A stretch of 7,311 nt of DNA from Armatimonadota bacterium (GCA_026415535.1 JAOAGX010000103.1:1-7311), one strand, 5' to 3'; positions 1 to 6,610 are shown, counted from the stretch's first letter. Notes: a model not told the origin generated them from the sequence alone. Made by a program: numbers and translations.

Positions 1-3000
1 GTCCACCAACAGAATAGCATTCTTCGCCACAAGTCCCATAAGCATAATGATCCCAATCATAGCAACAATCGAAAGAGACTTGCCAGTGATAAGTAGCGCT
101 AGGATTGCGCCGATCATCGCCTGCGGTAGGCTAAACATAATAACGAACGGCGTCAGGAAAGATTCGAACAACGCTCCCATCAGCATATAGACCAGCGCTA
201 CGGCAAGTATAAGAGCCGAGAACATATAGCCAAAGCTCTCGATCATGATCTTTTCCACGCCTCCGGTACCGATCGTGGTCCCCGGAACATGCGGAATCTT
301 TCTGAGCCGAGCGTCCACCGCCTGGCCGACATTACCCAACTGCGCACCAGCAGCAAGATTGGCAGTGACGTAGACAACGCGCTGCCGATTTTTTCGGTCG
401 ATTTTGGTAGGGGCTAGATCATACTTGATGTCGGCTACGTCCTTCAGGTAGATTGGGGCATCTCCTACGGTTCCAACTATTAGGTTTTCTACGTCCGAAG
501 ACTTGCTCCGGTCCGACTTGGCAAATTGTACTCGGATCGGGTATTCCGTACCCTCCTCGCGCAATTTGGCGCTGTCATCACCGTCAATGGCCATGCGCAC
601 AGCCATGGCAATCTGAGCTACTGAAAGGTTGAACTGTGCAGCCCGAACACGGTCTACAACGATACGACGCTCGGGTTTGCTCTGCTTGTATGAAATATCA
701 ACGTCAATCGCGCCTGGCGTCTTGCGCATTACTTCGGCAACTCGGTTGGCCTCTTCGAGAATGTCACTCATATGCTGGCCCTGAATCTCCTTTTGGAGAC
801 CCGTCATGCCACCTCCCATTCCACTTGAAACCGTAGTGCTGATGCGAGCTGCTCCTGGAATGGAAGCTGTTCGGGTGGCAACCCAATCGGCTATTTCCCT
901 AATGCTTCGCTTTCGCTCGGTCTTATCCACACATTTGGCCGTGATAAGTGCGTACTCCGGCCCGATCTCGGCACCGAAGAAACCCGTAGATGCCGCCCCG
1001 ACAACAGTAGTGTAAAAGCCATTCTTCAGTTCGGGCACTTCATCTAAGATTCGCTCGACCTTTCTCACAACCTCGTCAGTCGCCGCAAGCGAAGTTCCGG
1101 GAGGAGTCCGAATGCTGATGTTGAACTCTCCTCGGTCCACATCTGGGAACATGGTGAACCCAAACGGCAAGTAGACCATCAATGCTACAACAACCATCGT
1201 TAAGCCGAAGACCAGCGCGATCTTCCGGCTCTTTTTATCTATCGCCATAGCCAGAACGCAAAGCGTAAGAGCGATCAGCGCGATGACAACCCTCGGCATC
1301 AGCATCCTCACGGCCATAGGACCGGCCTTGCCTTCAGGAAGTGGAAAGACCATCGCGAAGACAACCAGGAGCGACACAAATCCTATCACGATTGTAAGGA
1401 ACCGATTGTGAAGAGACCATTCGAGAACACCTCTGTATCTCCGATCAATGCTCCTGAGAAAACGCTCGATGCTGCCGAAGACAACCGCACACGCCTCGTC
1501 AACACGATCCTTCAGAGAAGCGGCTCCTGATGCTATTCTCTCCCTGCGTAACTCTTCGTCATCTTCTTTTTCCTGCTCACTCTTCATCCACCGCGCGGCA
1601 AGCATAGGAGTGAGCGTAAACGACATCAGCAGAGAAAACGCCGTTGCCGTAGCCACAGTGATACCGAACTGCCTGAAAAACTGGCCAACAATTCCTCCCA
1701 TAAATGCAATAGGGACAAATACGACAACGTCAACAGCAGTAATTGTGATTGCCGCAAGACCAATCTCCGACCGACCGTCAAGGGCCGCCTGCCTGGGATC
1801 TTTGCGCATACGCAGATGACGTTCGATGTTTTCCAGTACGACAATCGAGTCGTCCACCAAGATACCTACAACTAGCGAAAGCGCCAGCAGAGTCATAGTA
1901 TTCTGTGTGAAACCGAGCGCGCCGATTGGTAGAAACGTGGCCATGATTGACGTGGGGATAGCAATAGCCACGATGAAAGTTGCCCGTGCGGTGTGCAGAA
2001 AGAGGAACACAATGACGACAACAAGCAGAATTCCCTCCATAAGGCTCTTGTTGACGTCACTAAGCGAGTCCTTGACGAACACTGAGTCGTCGCGCGCTAT
2101 AACGGTTTTGACTCCAGCAGGCAGGACCGACTTCATCGCCTCAAGTTCCCTCTTGATCCCTTCAGCAACGGCGACGGTGTTGGCATCCGACTGCTTTTGA
2201 ACCGTGATCGTAACGCTAGGTTTGCCATTGAGTCGACTAAGCTGGTCGGGCTCAGCGATGGTATCCGTAATGGTGGCGATGTCAGCTATTTTGACCGTTG
2301 AAGCAGGTTTGCCATCTCTGCCAGGAATTGAGATGCGAACCTTGCCGATCTCTTCGGCGCTCGTAAACTCACCTACGGTGCGGACCGAGTAATCGCGAGC
2401 TCCCTCCTTGATCGAGCCGGCTGGCACATTGAGATTGGCACTCTTAATTGCCTGAACTATTGCGGTTATTGAAATGCCATATGCTTGTAGCCGATCCTTG
2501 TCGACGGCCACGTTGATCTCGCGTTCCGCGCCGCCGAGAACGTTGACCGATGCAACTCCACCGACCTTGGCCAGCCTATCCGTGATAACGTCATCGGCGA
2601 GTATTCTCATCTCCTTAGGCGAGAGCGGTCCCGAGAGGCCAATAGTCATCACCGGCATCGAGGCAATGTCGAGCTTGAGGATCATCGGCTCGTCAATGTC
2701 TTCGGGAAGAGTGTTCTTGATAGCGGAAACTTTGTCCCTCACATCGGCTGCCGCAGCATCCAGATTCGTTCCCAGCTCGAACTCAATGGAGACCGTAGAT
2801 ACGCCTTCTTGTGACGAAGAAACCACGTTCCGAACTCTACCGATCGAGGTTACGGCTTTTTCGATAGGCTCGGTAACAAGCGTCTCTATCTCGCTAGGTC
2901 CCGCTCCAGGATAGGTAGTGAGGACTGTGACGTACGGGAATTCAATGCTGGGGTTGAGCTCCGCAGGCATCCTAGACCGCGATTGGGCCCCGAGCACAAT

Positions 3001-3063
3001 CAGCGCAAGCACAAACATCACTATGAAAATAGGTCGGCGAATGGATACGTCAGTTAACCACAT
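1..3063 (-). CDS. RND-family efflux pump inner-membrane permease (AcrB/MdtB-like), 3' end cut by window
   Basis: Proton-driven inner-membrane pump of a tripartite efflux complex. The frame stays open for 1021 codons from ATG 3063 to base 1, with the end outside the window; AcrB-type proteins are about 1050 residues. The N-terminus (MWLTDVSIRRPIFIVMFVLA) is the typical RND start and TM1. TM4 carries the proton-relay pair GILVDDSIVVLEN, with D404 and D405 (AcrB D407/D408). The TM10 motif GLVAKNAILLVD has K1014 (AcrB K940). Two periplasmic porter regions lie at about 40-330 and 640-930. A charged cytoplasmic loop of about 50 residues precedes TM7. Oddity: K1014 lies about 77 residues later relative to the DD pair than in AcrB. 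Most of this is two extra hydrophobic segments, about 592-608 and 615-632, after TM7. The start is set by GGAG 7 nt upstream. It follows the adaptor gene by 76 nt. The family is certain; the exported substrate cannot be told from sequence. Confidence 0.96.
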   Translation of the reverse strand, partial: MWLTDVSIRRPIFIVMFVLALIVLGAQSRSRMPAELNPSIEFPYVTVLTTYPGAGPSEIETLVTEPIEKAVTSIGRVRNVVSSSQEGVSTVSIEFELGTNLDAAAADVRDKVSAIKNTLPEDIDEPMILKLDIASMPVMTIGLSGPLSPKEMRILADDVITDRLAKVGGVASVNVLGGAEREINVAVDKDRLQAYGISITAIVQAIKSANLNVPAGSIKEGARDYSVRTVGEFTSAEEIGKVRISIPGRDGKPASTVKIADIATITDTIAEPDQLSRLNGKPSVTITVQKQSDANTVAVAEGIKRELEAMKSVLPAGVKTVIARDDSVFVKDSLSDVNKSLMEGILLVVVIVFLFLHTARATFIVAIAIPTSIMATFLPIGALGFTQNTMTLLALSLVVGILVDDSIVVLENIERHLRMRKDPRQAALDGRSEIGLAAITITAVDVVVFVPIAFMGGIVGQFFRQFGITVATATAFSLLMSFTLTPMLAARWMKSEQEKEDDEELRRERIASGAASLKDRVDEACAVVFGSIERFLRSIDRRYRGVLEWSLHNRFLTIVIGFVSLLVVFAMVFPLPEGKAGPMAVRMLMPRVVIALIALTLCVLAMAIDKKSRKIALVFGLTMVVVALMVYLPFGFTMFPDVDRGEFNISIRTPPGTSLAATDEVVRKVERILDEVPELKNGFYTTVVGAASTGFFGAEIGPEYALITAKCVDKTERKRSIREIADWVATRTASIPGAARISTTVSSGMGGGMTGLQKEIQGQHMSDILEEANRVAEVMRKTPGAIDVDISYKQSKPERRIVVDRVRAAQFNLSVAQIAMAVRMAIDGDDSAKLREEGTEYPIRVQFAKSDRSKSSDVENLIVGTVGDAPIYLKDVADIKYDLAPTKIDRKNRQRVVYVTANLAAGAQLGNVGQAVDARLRKIPHVPGTTIGTGGVEKIMIESFGYMFSALILAVALVYMLMGALFESFLTPFVIMFSLPQAMIGAILALLITGKSLSIVAMIGIIMLMGLVAKNAILLVD

Positions 3064-3070
3064 CTGCTAT

Positions 3071-3074
3071 CTCC
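3071..3074 (-). promoter_or_regulatory. Ribosome binding site of the RND permease gene
   Basis: GGAG on the minus strand lies 7 nt before ATG 3063. It fixes the start. The upstream ATG at 3122-3120 is out of frame with the pump. Confidence 0.75.
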
Positions 3075-3127
3075 GAACCAAAGGGCGAGAGTGGAAATGT
3101 CGTCCGGCAACTGCAAACTCATTTTTT

Positions 3128-3155
3128 AACTTCCGACTCTCAACTTTCCACCTTT
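3128..3155. repeat. Short CT-rich degenerate tandem repeat at the adaptor gene 3' end
   Basis: On the plus strand two roughly 14-base units both begin AACTT and are CT-rich throughout (3128-3141 and 3142-3155). They cover the adaptor stop codon and its last four codons (KVES), so the repeat contributes the C-terminal residues. The remaining gap to the pump gene (3064-3127) shows only the pump ribosome site and no convincing terminator or promoter. The units are imperfect, so this may be simple low-complexity sequence. Confidence 0.35.
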
Positions 3156-4591
3156 ACAAGTGATCCGTCCTGAAGGTTTTGTCGCCCCCGCGTGACTACT
3201 ATGTCGCCGGCTCTCAAACTAGTGGGCGCTACCTCAACATAGTCCCGATCCTCTTGAACAACGATTATATCTTGCCGCCGCACCTTGTTTTTTGGCGACA
3301 CAACAAAAACCATCTTGGTTCCTCGCCTTTCCTCGACCGCATCCTTGGGCACAAGCAAGACGTTTCGGTGAACGCCTGTTATGATATTTCCCCGTGCAAA
3401 CATCCCCGGCTTGACGACATGGTTGGTTCGATCGATCTTGATCCGCACAGGGAAGCTACGGCTTTGCCCGGAGGCCGCCGGGTAAATCTCGGCAACAGTT
3501 CCCCGAAACACCTTGCCAGGAGCCGCATCGACGCGTACTTCGACAGCCTGTCCCTCCCGCACTTTAACCAAATCCTTTTCAGAAATCTCGCCCTTGAAGT
3601 ATGTCGAGGCTAGATCGACAACTTCAGCCATTGGCTGGCCAGCGGCCACCACCTGACCCGGTTCAACCAGACGAGACGCAAGTTCGCCGGATATCGGCGA
3701 TTTGACGTATGTGTAAGACAACTGCTGCTTTGCAAGGGCAAGAGCCGCTTGGGCCTGTTTTACCGCAGCCTTTGCCTGCTTTACGTCCTCTTCGCGAACG
3801 AGATTCTGGGCGGCGTTGGCCTTCGCAGTCCTGAGCTGCTCTCTAGCAACTGCCACCTGAGCCTCCGCCTGGCGCACTTCTTCCTTACGTCCCCCCTCCC
3901 TGACCAGAGAAAGCTGCTCTTGTGCCGACTTGTACTGAGCCTGAGCAACAAGGTATTGCGTCTTGGCAGCGTCGAAGGCCGACTGCGAGATCGCACCTTC
4001 TTTGATGAGCTGCTCGTGACGCTTGTAGTTAGCTTCAGCATTTTCGAGGTTGGCCTTTGCTGAAGCGACGTTGTTTTCAGCAACAAGCTCTTCCTGAGTC
4101 CGTGCCGGCTTTTTCACGATCGCTAGCCTGGCCTCAGCCGCTTCGAGCGCCGACCGAGCTTGCTCAATGGCAGCATCAGTCTGGATTTTGGTAACCTTTG
4201 CATTGGTGATCGCCTGAGACAGTCGGGTCTGCGCCGCCTCCAAAGCTGCCTGAGCCTGCTGGAGATTGGACAGGGCATCCTGTTGATCCAGCACCACAAT
4301 CGTAGAGCCTGCTGAGACAGCATCACCTTCGCGAAACAATACCTGCGACACCCGACCCGGAATCTTGGCCGATAGAGTGGCCCGCCTTAGCGCGCTGATG
4401 TCGCCAATCACCTCGACCTTGCTCGGCATGTCGCCGATCCTAACGGCCACCGTTTCAACCGGTACGCCTTCCGTACTCCATATCTGCTGTGTGGTAGGCG
4501 GAGGTGCCTTTGGCCTCCTCGCCAGGCTTGCGGCGAACAGCCCACCGACGACTATTATTATCACAAGAATTGCTGTCAGCGTCCTTTTCAA
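3140..4591 (-). CDS. Periplasmic adaptor (membrane fusion protein) of RND efflux pump, HlyD/AcrA family
   Basis: Links the RND pump to the TolC channel across the periplasm. The predicted protein has 483 residues, longer than the usual 370-400. An N-terminal membrane anchor (about 5-25, TAILVIIIVVGGLFAASLA) has no lipobox cysteine. The two halves of the lipoyl domain are at about 76-102 (GRVSQVLFREGDAVSAG) and 300-327 (GELASRLVEPGQVVAAG). Between them is an Ala/Gln/Glu-rich coiled-coil hairpin of about 90 residues per arm. Its tip carries the RLS motif (R191-x3-L195-x6-S202, in KRHEQLIKEGAIS) known to contact TolC-type channels. Beta-barrel and membrane-proximal domains follow (KPGMFARGNI at about 394-403). 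Start: TTG 4591 has GGAGGG 7 nt upstream. The in-frame TTG at 4597 lies only 1 nt after that site and is unlikely. The gene sits 177 nt after tolC and 76 nt before the pump. Family assignment is firm. Confidence 0.95.
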   Translation of the reverse strand: MKRTLTAILVIIIVVGGLFAASLARRPKAPPPTTQQIWSTEGVPVETVAVRIGDMPSKVEVIGDISALRRATLSAKIPGRVSQVLFREGDAVSAGSTIVVLDQQDALSNLQQAQAALEAAQTRLSQAITNAKVTKIQTDAAIEQARSALEAAEARLAIVKKPARTQEELVAENNVASAKANLENAEANYKRHEQLIKEGAISQSAFDAAKTQYLVAQAQYKSAQEQLSLVREGGRKEEVRQAEAQVAVAREQLRTAKANAAQNLVREEDVKQAKAAVKQAQAALALAKQQLSYTYVKSPISGELASRLVEPGQVVAAGQPMAEVVDLASTYFKGEISEKDLVKVREGQAVEVRVDAAPGKVFRGTVAEIYPAASGQSRSFPVRIKIDRTNHVVKPGMFARGNIITGVHRNVLLVPKDAVEERRGTKMVFVVSPKNKVRRQDIIVVQEDRDYVEVAPTSLRAGDIVVTRGRQNLQDGSLVKVES

Positions 4592-4598
4592 GAACAAG

Positions 4599-4604
4599 CC
4601 CTCC
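4599..4604 (-). promoter_or_regulatory. Ribosome binding site deciding a TTG start for the adaptor
   Basis: GGAGGG on the minus strand ends 7 nt before TTG 4591. The other candidate, TTG 4597, would leave a 1-nt spacing, so the later TTG is preferred. No in-frame ATG or GTG is available nearby that keeps the whole membrane anchor. Confidence 0.7.
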
Positions 4605-4659
4605 AGTTACCAATCATTTCTATTTTTCAGATGATCCAAGCACTAACTCCACGCCGAAG

Positions 4660-4746
4660 CAAGCGAAATTCAAGCGGAGATTCTTCACTCCGTTAGAATG
4701 ACAAGATGCCACTAAGTATGATCAACAAGCGAAATGACGACCGCTT
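4660..4746. repeat. Ten-base direct repeat and small inverted repeat in the tolC-adaptor gap
   Basis: CAAGCGAAAT occurs exactly at 4660-4669 and again at 4726-4735, flanking the REP-like element. AAGCG (4727-4731) can also pair with CGCTT (4742-4746). Together with the REP-like unit this makes most of the 177-bp gap repetitive. I see no convincing promoter or open reading frame of note in it. The function is unknown; mRNA folding between the two cistrons is possible. Confidence 0.4.
4671..4704 (-). repeat. Degenerate REP-like intergenic repeat (GTCATTC...GAAGAATCTC type)
   Basis: Read on the minus strand, the element runs TTGTCATTCT, then AACGGAGTGAAGAATCTCCG. It closely resembles, from memory, a widespread bacterial intergenic repeat of the form GTCATTCTGAGCG..GAAGAATCTC. 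It contains a short hairpin: CGGAG (4692-4688) pairs with CTCCG (4679-4675) around an 8-nt loop. No T-run follows, so it is not a standard terminator. It lies in the 177-bp gap between tolC and the adaptor. Only one recognisable copy is in the window, so its repeat status rests on recollection of other genomes. Confidence 0.45.
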
Positions 4747-4768
4747 AGATACAGCGCTATATACTTTT

Positions 4769-6127
4769 TCACCTCTGAATAACTGGCCCGGTTGTGAGTA
4801 GCTGTAGTTTCGCAAGCTCCGGCTGGTTTCCGATAGCGCGCTCCAGCCCGGCTAGGCCCATCATGTAGTCGTAGCGAGCGTTTACCCATTCAGTTTTCGC
4901 CTGCGTAAGCGCCAGCTCCGCGTCCGAAACTTCTACCAGGGTAGCAATACCACTGTTATAACGAATGGTCGCAAGCCGTAAGGCCTCCTCGGCCATGGCA
5001 ACATTCTCAGAGGTGGTCGCGATACGCTCGATTCCTTCCTGAAGCACAAGTGCGGCGGTCTTGACAGCCAGGGCAACACCAAGCTTGATATTTTCCAAGT
5101 TCTGAACAGATTTGTCGACCTCCGCATTTGCCTGATCCACCTTTGCTTTTGTAACTCCGCCGTCCCAGATGGGAATTTTTAGGTCAAGCAAGGCAATCCA
5201 AGATTCGTTGGTTGAACTGAAGCCGGCTACTCGAAAGTTATAGGTATAGTTCGCAGTCGCTGCCAGTGTTGGAAGTATTCCCGTGCGTTGAAGCTTGACG
5301 TTCCTCTTGCTCAGATCCACAAGGGTTTCGGCTGACCTGACCTCCGGTCTCTTCGCATACGCTTCCTGGATGCTTTTATCAATCTCAACTTTGATGTCCT
5401 CAACCTTTATCTCGCTCTTCACGACCTCGGTCGGAGTATTGATATCCAGGCCGATTGTTCTATTGAGAGCAGCGCGCGCAATCGCCACCCTAGATTTCGC
5501 GCGAATTAGCTGCTGATTTAAGTTGGCCACATCCACCTGAGCACGGGTGACATCGAACTTGGGAGCAGCTCCTGCCGCATAGCGAGCAGAAGCATCTTTT
5601 AGTCGCGCAGTGGCGGCATCCACGGCTGCCTGAGCAACCTCCTCCTGTCCCTGTGCACGTAGAAGGTCATAATAAGCAGTTTTCGTGTCGAATAGCAGCT
5701 TCTGAGAAACAACAAGCAAAGCTAGGTAATCAAGCTGAAACTGATACTTGGCAATGTCGCTGATGTATCCGAGTTTCTTAGAAATGTCTATAGGCAACAT
5801 GAAGCTGACAACGCCAGTAGTGTTATGATCCTGAACCACATCCACACTGCCAAGCCCGGGAACGGTGAAGCTGACAGAGGGACCCTGCCTGGTGTGGGTC
5901 AGCTCGGCGTTGAACTTGGGATTGAAGTTCGCGCTGGCTTCCGATATGGCACTCCTAGCCTTATTGATTTGAGCCAGGGCCGCCTTGATCTCCGGGCTTT
6001 GACGGAAGGCGATTTCAAGGGCTTGGTCAAGCGTGATCTGTTGGGGCGACTCCTTGACGGAGTCCTGTGCGAACGACAACGACCCGCACCAGATTGCCGC
6101 AAAAATCACAGCTAGTATCTTCCTCAA
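4769..6127 (-). CDS. TolC-family outer-membrane efflux protein
   Basis: Trimeric outer-membrane channel of the tripartite pump. The predicted precursor has 452 residues, normal for the family. A signal peptide is visible at 1-20 (MRKILAVIFAAIWCGSLSFA, cleavage likely before QDS). The two homologous outer-membrane efflux repeats follow. The first starts near ITLDQALEIAFRQSPEI (about 31-47) and ends with ALNRTIGLD. The second starts near SIQEAYAKRPEVRSAE (about 252) and ends with the family-typical YNSGIATLVEVSDAELALTQ segment and AGLERAIG. Start: TTG 6127 follows GGAGG by 8 nt and gives a clean signal peptide. The frame extends to an ATG at 6235, but that would run deep into the regulator gene and put 36 hydrophilic residues before the signal sequence. 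It lies 37 nt after the AbrB-type gene and is therefore probably in the same transcript. The cysteine in the signal region (IWCG) does not make a good lipobox. Confidence 0.94.
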   Translation of the reverse strand: MRKILAVIFAAIWCGSLSFAQDSVKESPQQITLDQALEIAFRQSPEIKAALAQINKARSAISEASANFNPKFNAELTHTRQGPSVSFTVPGLGSVDVVQDHNTTGVVSFMLPIDISKKLGYISDIAKYQFQLDYLALLVVSQKLLFDTKTAYYDLLRAQGQEEVAQAAVDAATARLKDASARYAAGAAPKFDVTRAQVDVANLNQQLIRAKSRVAIARAALNRTIGLDINTPTEVVKSEIKVEDIKVEIDKSIQEAYAKRPEVRSAETLVDLSKRNVKLQRTGILPTLAATANYTYNFRVAGFSSTNESWIALLDLKIPIWDGGVTKAKVDQANAEVDKSVQNLENIKLGVALAVKTAALVLQEGIERIATTSENVAMAEEALRLATIRYNSGIATLVEVSDAELALTQAKTEWVNARYDYMMGLAGLERAIGNQPELAKLQLLTTGPVIQR

Positions 6128-6135
6128 ACCGCTCA

Positions 6136-6140
6136 CCTCC
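6136..6140 (-). promoter_or_regulatory. Ribosome binding site deciding a TTG start for tolC
   Basis: GGAGG, extended to GGAGGTGAG on the minus strand, lies 8 nt (counted from the core) before TTG 6127. It is nearly a full anti-SD match and explains the non-ATG start. The GTG that overlaps this site cannot itself be the start. Confidence 0.75.
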
Positions 6141-6164
6141 GTGCAAACCGATAATTGCGTCGGG

Positions 6165-6437
6165 CTATTGAGGGTTTTGCTCTTCATCGGCTTCGGCCTC
6201 GGCCGCTCGCGACTCGATCTTGCTGAGGCCATCAATCAGGGCGGATAGCATCTCCCGAATTGAATCGATTTTAAACAAGAGTATCCCGGCGCCTTCCGGG
6301 TGCCCCATCACAAGCACCTTGTCACCAGGATTGATACCGAACTTCTTCCTGGCGTCCGCCGGGATCACAACTTGTCCGCGCTCTCCGACAGTTGCGGATC
6401 CAAAGAAATTCTCTTCTAGCGACAGTCTCACACCCAT
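6165..6437 (-). CDS. AbrB/MazE/SpoVT-type DNA-binding regulator
   Basis: Small transcription regulator of 90 residues, probably a dimer or tetramer. Residues about 13-46 (SATVGERGQVVIPADARKKFGINPGDKVLV) form a typical AbrB/SpoVT swapped-hairpin beta domain, with the family-typical RGQVVIPADARKKFGI core and PGD turn. The following part (LLFKIDSIREMLSALIDGLSKIESRAAEAE) looks helical with an acidic, charged tail and could serve for oligomerisation or ligand sensing. It is longer than the MazE-type antitoxin core, and no toxin gene is adjacent. Start ATG 6437 has AAGGGGTGAG just upstream. It is the first gene of the pump cluster, 37 nt before tolC, and directly follows a consensus promoter with an operator-like repeat. 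This suggests it regulates its own operon, by inference. Stop TAG or similar at 6165-6167 precedes the tolC ribosome site. Confidence 0.92.
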   Translation of the reverse strand: MGVRLSLEENFFGSATVGERGQVVIPADARKKFGINPGDKVLVMGHPEGAGILLFKIDSIREMLSALIDGLSKIESRAAEAEADEEQNPQ

Positions 6438-6443
6438 CGCTAA

Positions 6444-6453
6444 CTCACCCCTT
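6444..6453 (-). promoter_or_regulatory. Ribosome binding site of the AbrB-type gene
   Basis: AAGGGGTGAG on the minus strand contains GGTGA, matching the 16S 3' end, with about 6-7 nt to ATG 6437. It supports this start. Confidence 0.65.
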
Positions 6454-6467
6454 GTGGCCTCGTACTA

Positions 6468-6503
6468 TCAATCATGCAAATCATACATGTATTATATGAT
6501 TGA
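6468..6503. promoter_or_regulatory. Operator-like inverted repeat over the -10 box and start site
   Basis: Perfect 8-bp arms TCAATCAT (6468-6475) and ATGATTGA (6496-6503) are separated by 20 bp. Inside are a further copy of the AATCAT core (6479-6484, 9 bp from the first) and a 10-bp perfect palindrome ATACATGTAT (6483-6492). One arm touches the -10 box, the palindrome spans the predicted transcription start, and the other arm lies about 10-17 bp downstream. A bound protein would block polymerase. The adjacent AbrB-type product is the obvious candidate; that assignment is inferred. Confidence 0.6.
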
Positions 6504-6519
6504 GGAGTAGGTATGTCAA
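6491..6519 (-). promoter_or_regulatory. Consensus sigma-70 promoter of the regulator-efflux operon
   Basis: On the minus strand TTGACA (6519-6514) and TATAAT (6496-6491) are separated by exactly 17 bp. All 12 hexamer positions match consensus. The predicted start is near 6484, giving a leader of about 46 nt before abrB ATG 6437. Such a strong promoter normally needs repression, which fits the inverted repeat overlapping it. It drives abrB and most likely tolC, the adaptor and the pump. Confidence 0.85.
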
Positions 6520-6610
6520 TACTTGTAGGCAATATTTATTGTTACAGCAAAGACGCCTTTGGCGACCACCCACTCACTTACGAGATTGGAGAAACTCGTT
6601 ACGCGCAAAC
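6520..6610. other. Gap between the purine permease stop and the pump promoter; no gene
   Basis: This stretch holds no credible gene. It contains two small hairpins: CGCC-TTT-GGCG (6554-6564) and ACGAG/CTCGT around about 10 bases (near 6579-6598). Neither is followed on the minus strand by a T-run, so no confident terminator for the permease gene is seen, and read-through into the pump operon is possible. Confidence 0.4.

Noticed and set aside
1448..2914. Plus-strand open frames opposite the RND gene (for example 1448-1819, 1826-2200, 2474-2914)
   Set aside because: They are antisense shadows of an intact 1021-codon RND frame, with Ser/Thr-rich low-information translations and no family resemblance.
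4588..4617. Nine-codon leader ORF (ATG 4617 to TGA 4588) whose stop overlaps the adaptor TTG start
   Set aside because: The geometry would suit translational coupling, but no ribosome binding site precedes its ATG and it reads through the adaptor's own Shine-Dalgarno; most likely chance.
4675..4692. CGGAG/CTCCG hairpin as a transcription terminator between tolC and the adaptor
   Set aside because: The stem is 5 bp, the loop 8 nt and no T-tract follows; it fits the REP-like repeat better.
6128..6235. N-terminal extension of the TolC gene up to ATG 6235
   Set aside because: It overlaps the AbrB-type gene by 71 bp, adds 36 hydrophilic residues before a clear signal peptide, and ignores the strong ribosome site at 6136-6140.
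6165..6437. AbrB-type gene as the antitoxin of a toxin-antitoxin pair
   Set aside because: No PemK/MazF-, PIN- or other toxin-like frame is next to it; its neighbours are an efflux gene and a purine permease.
6554..6564. CGCC-TTT-GGCG hairpin as terminator of the purine permease gene
   Set aside because: The stem is only 4 bp with a 3-base loop and no T-run follows on the minus strand.
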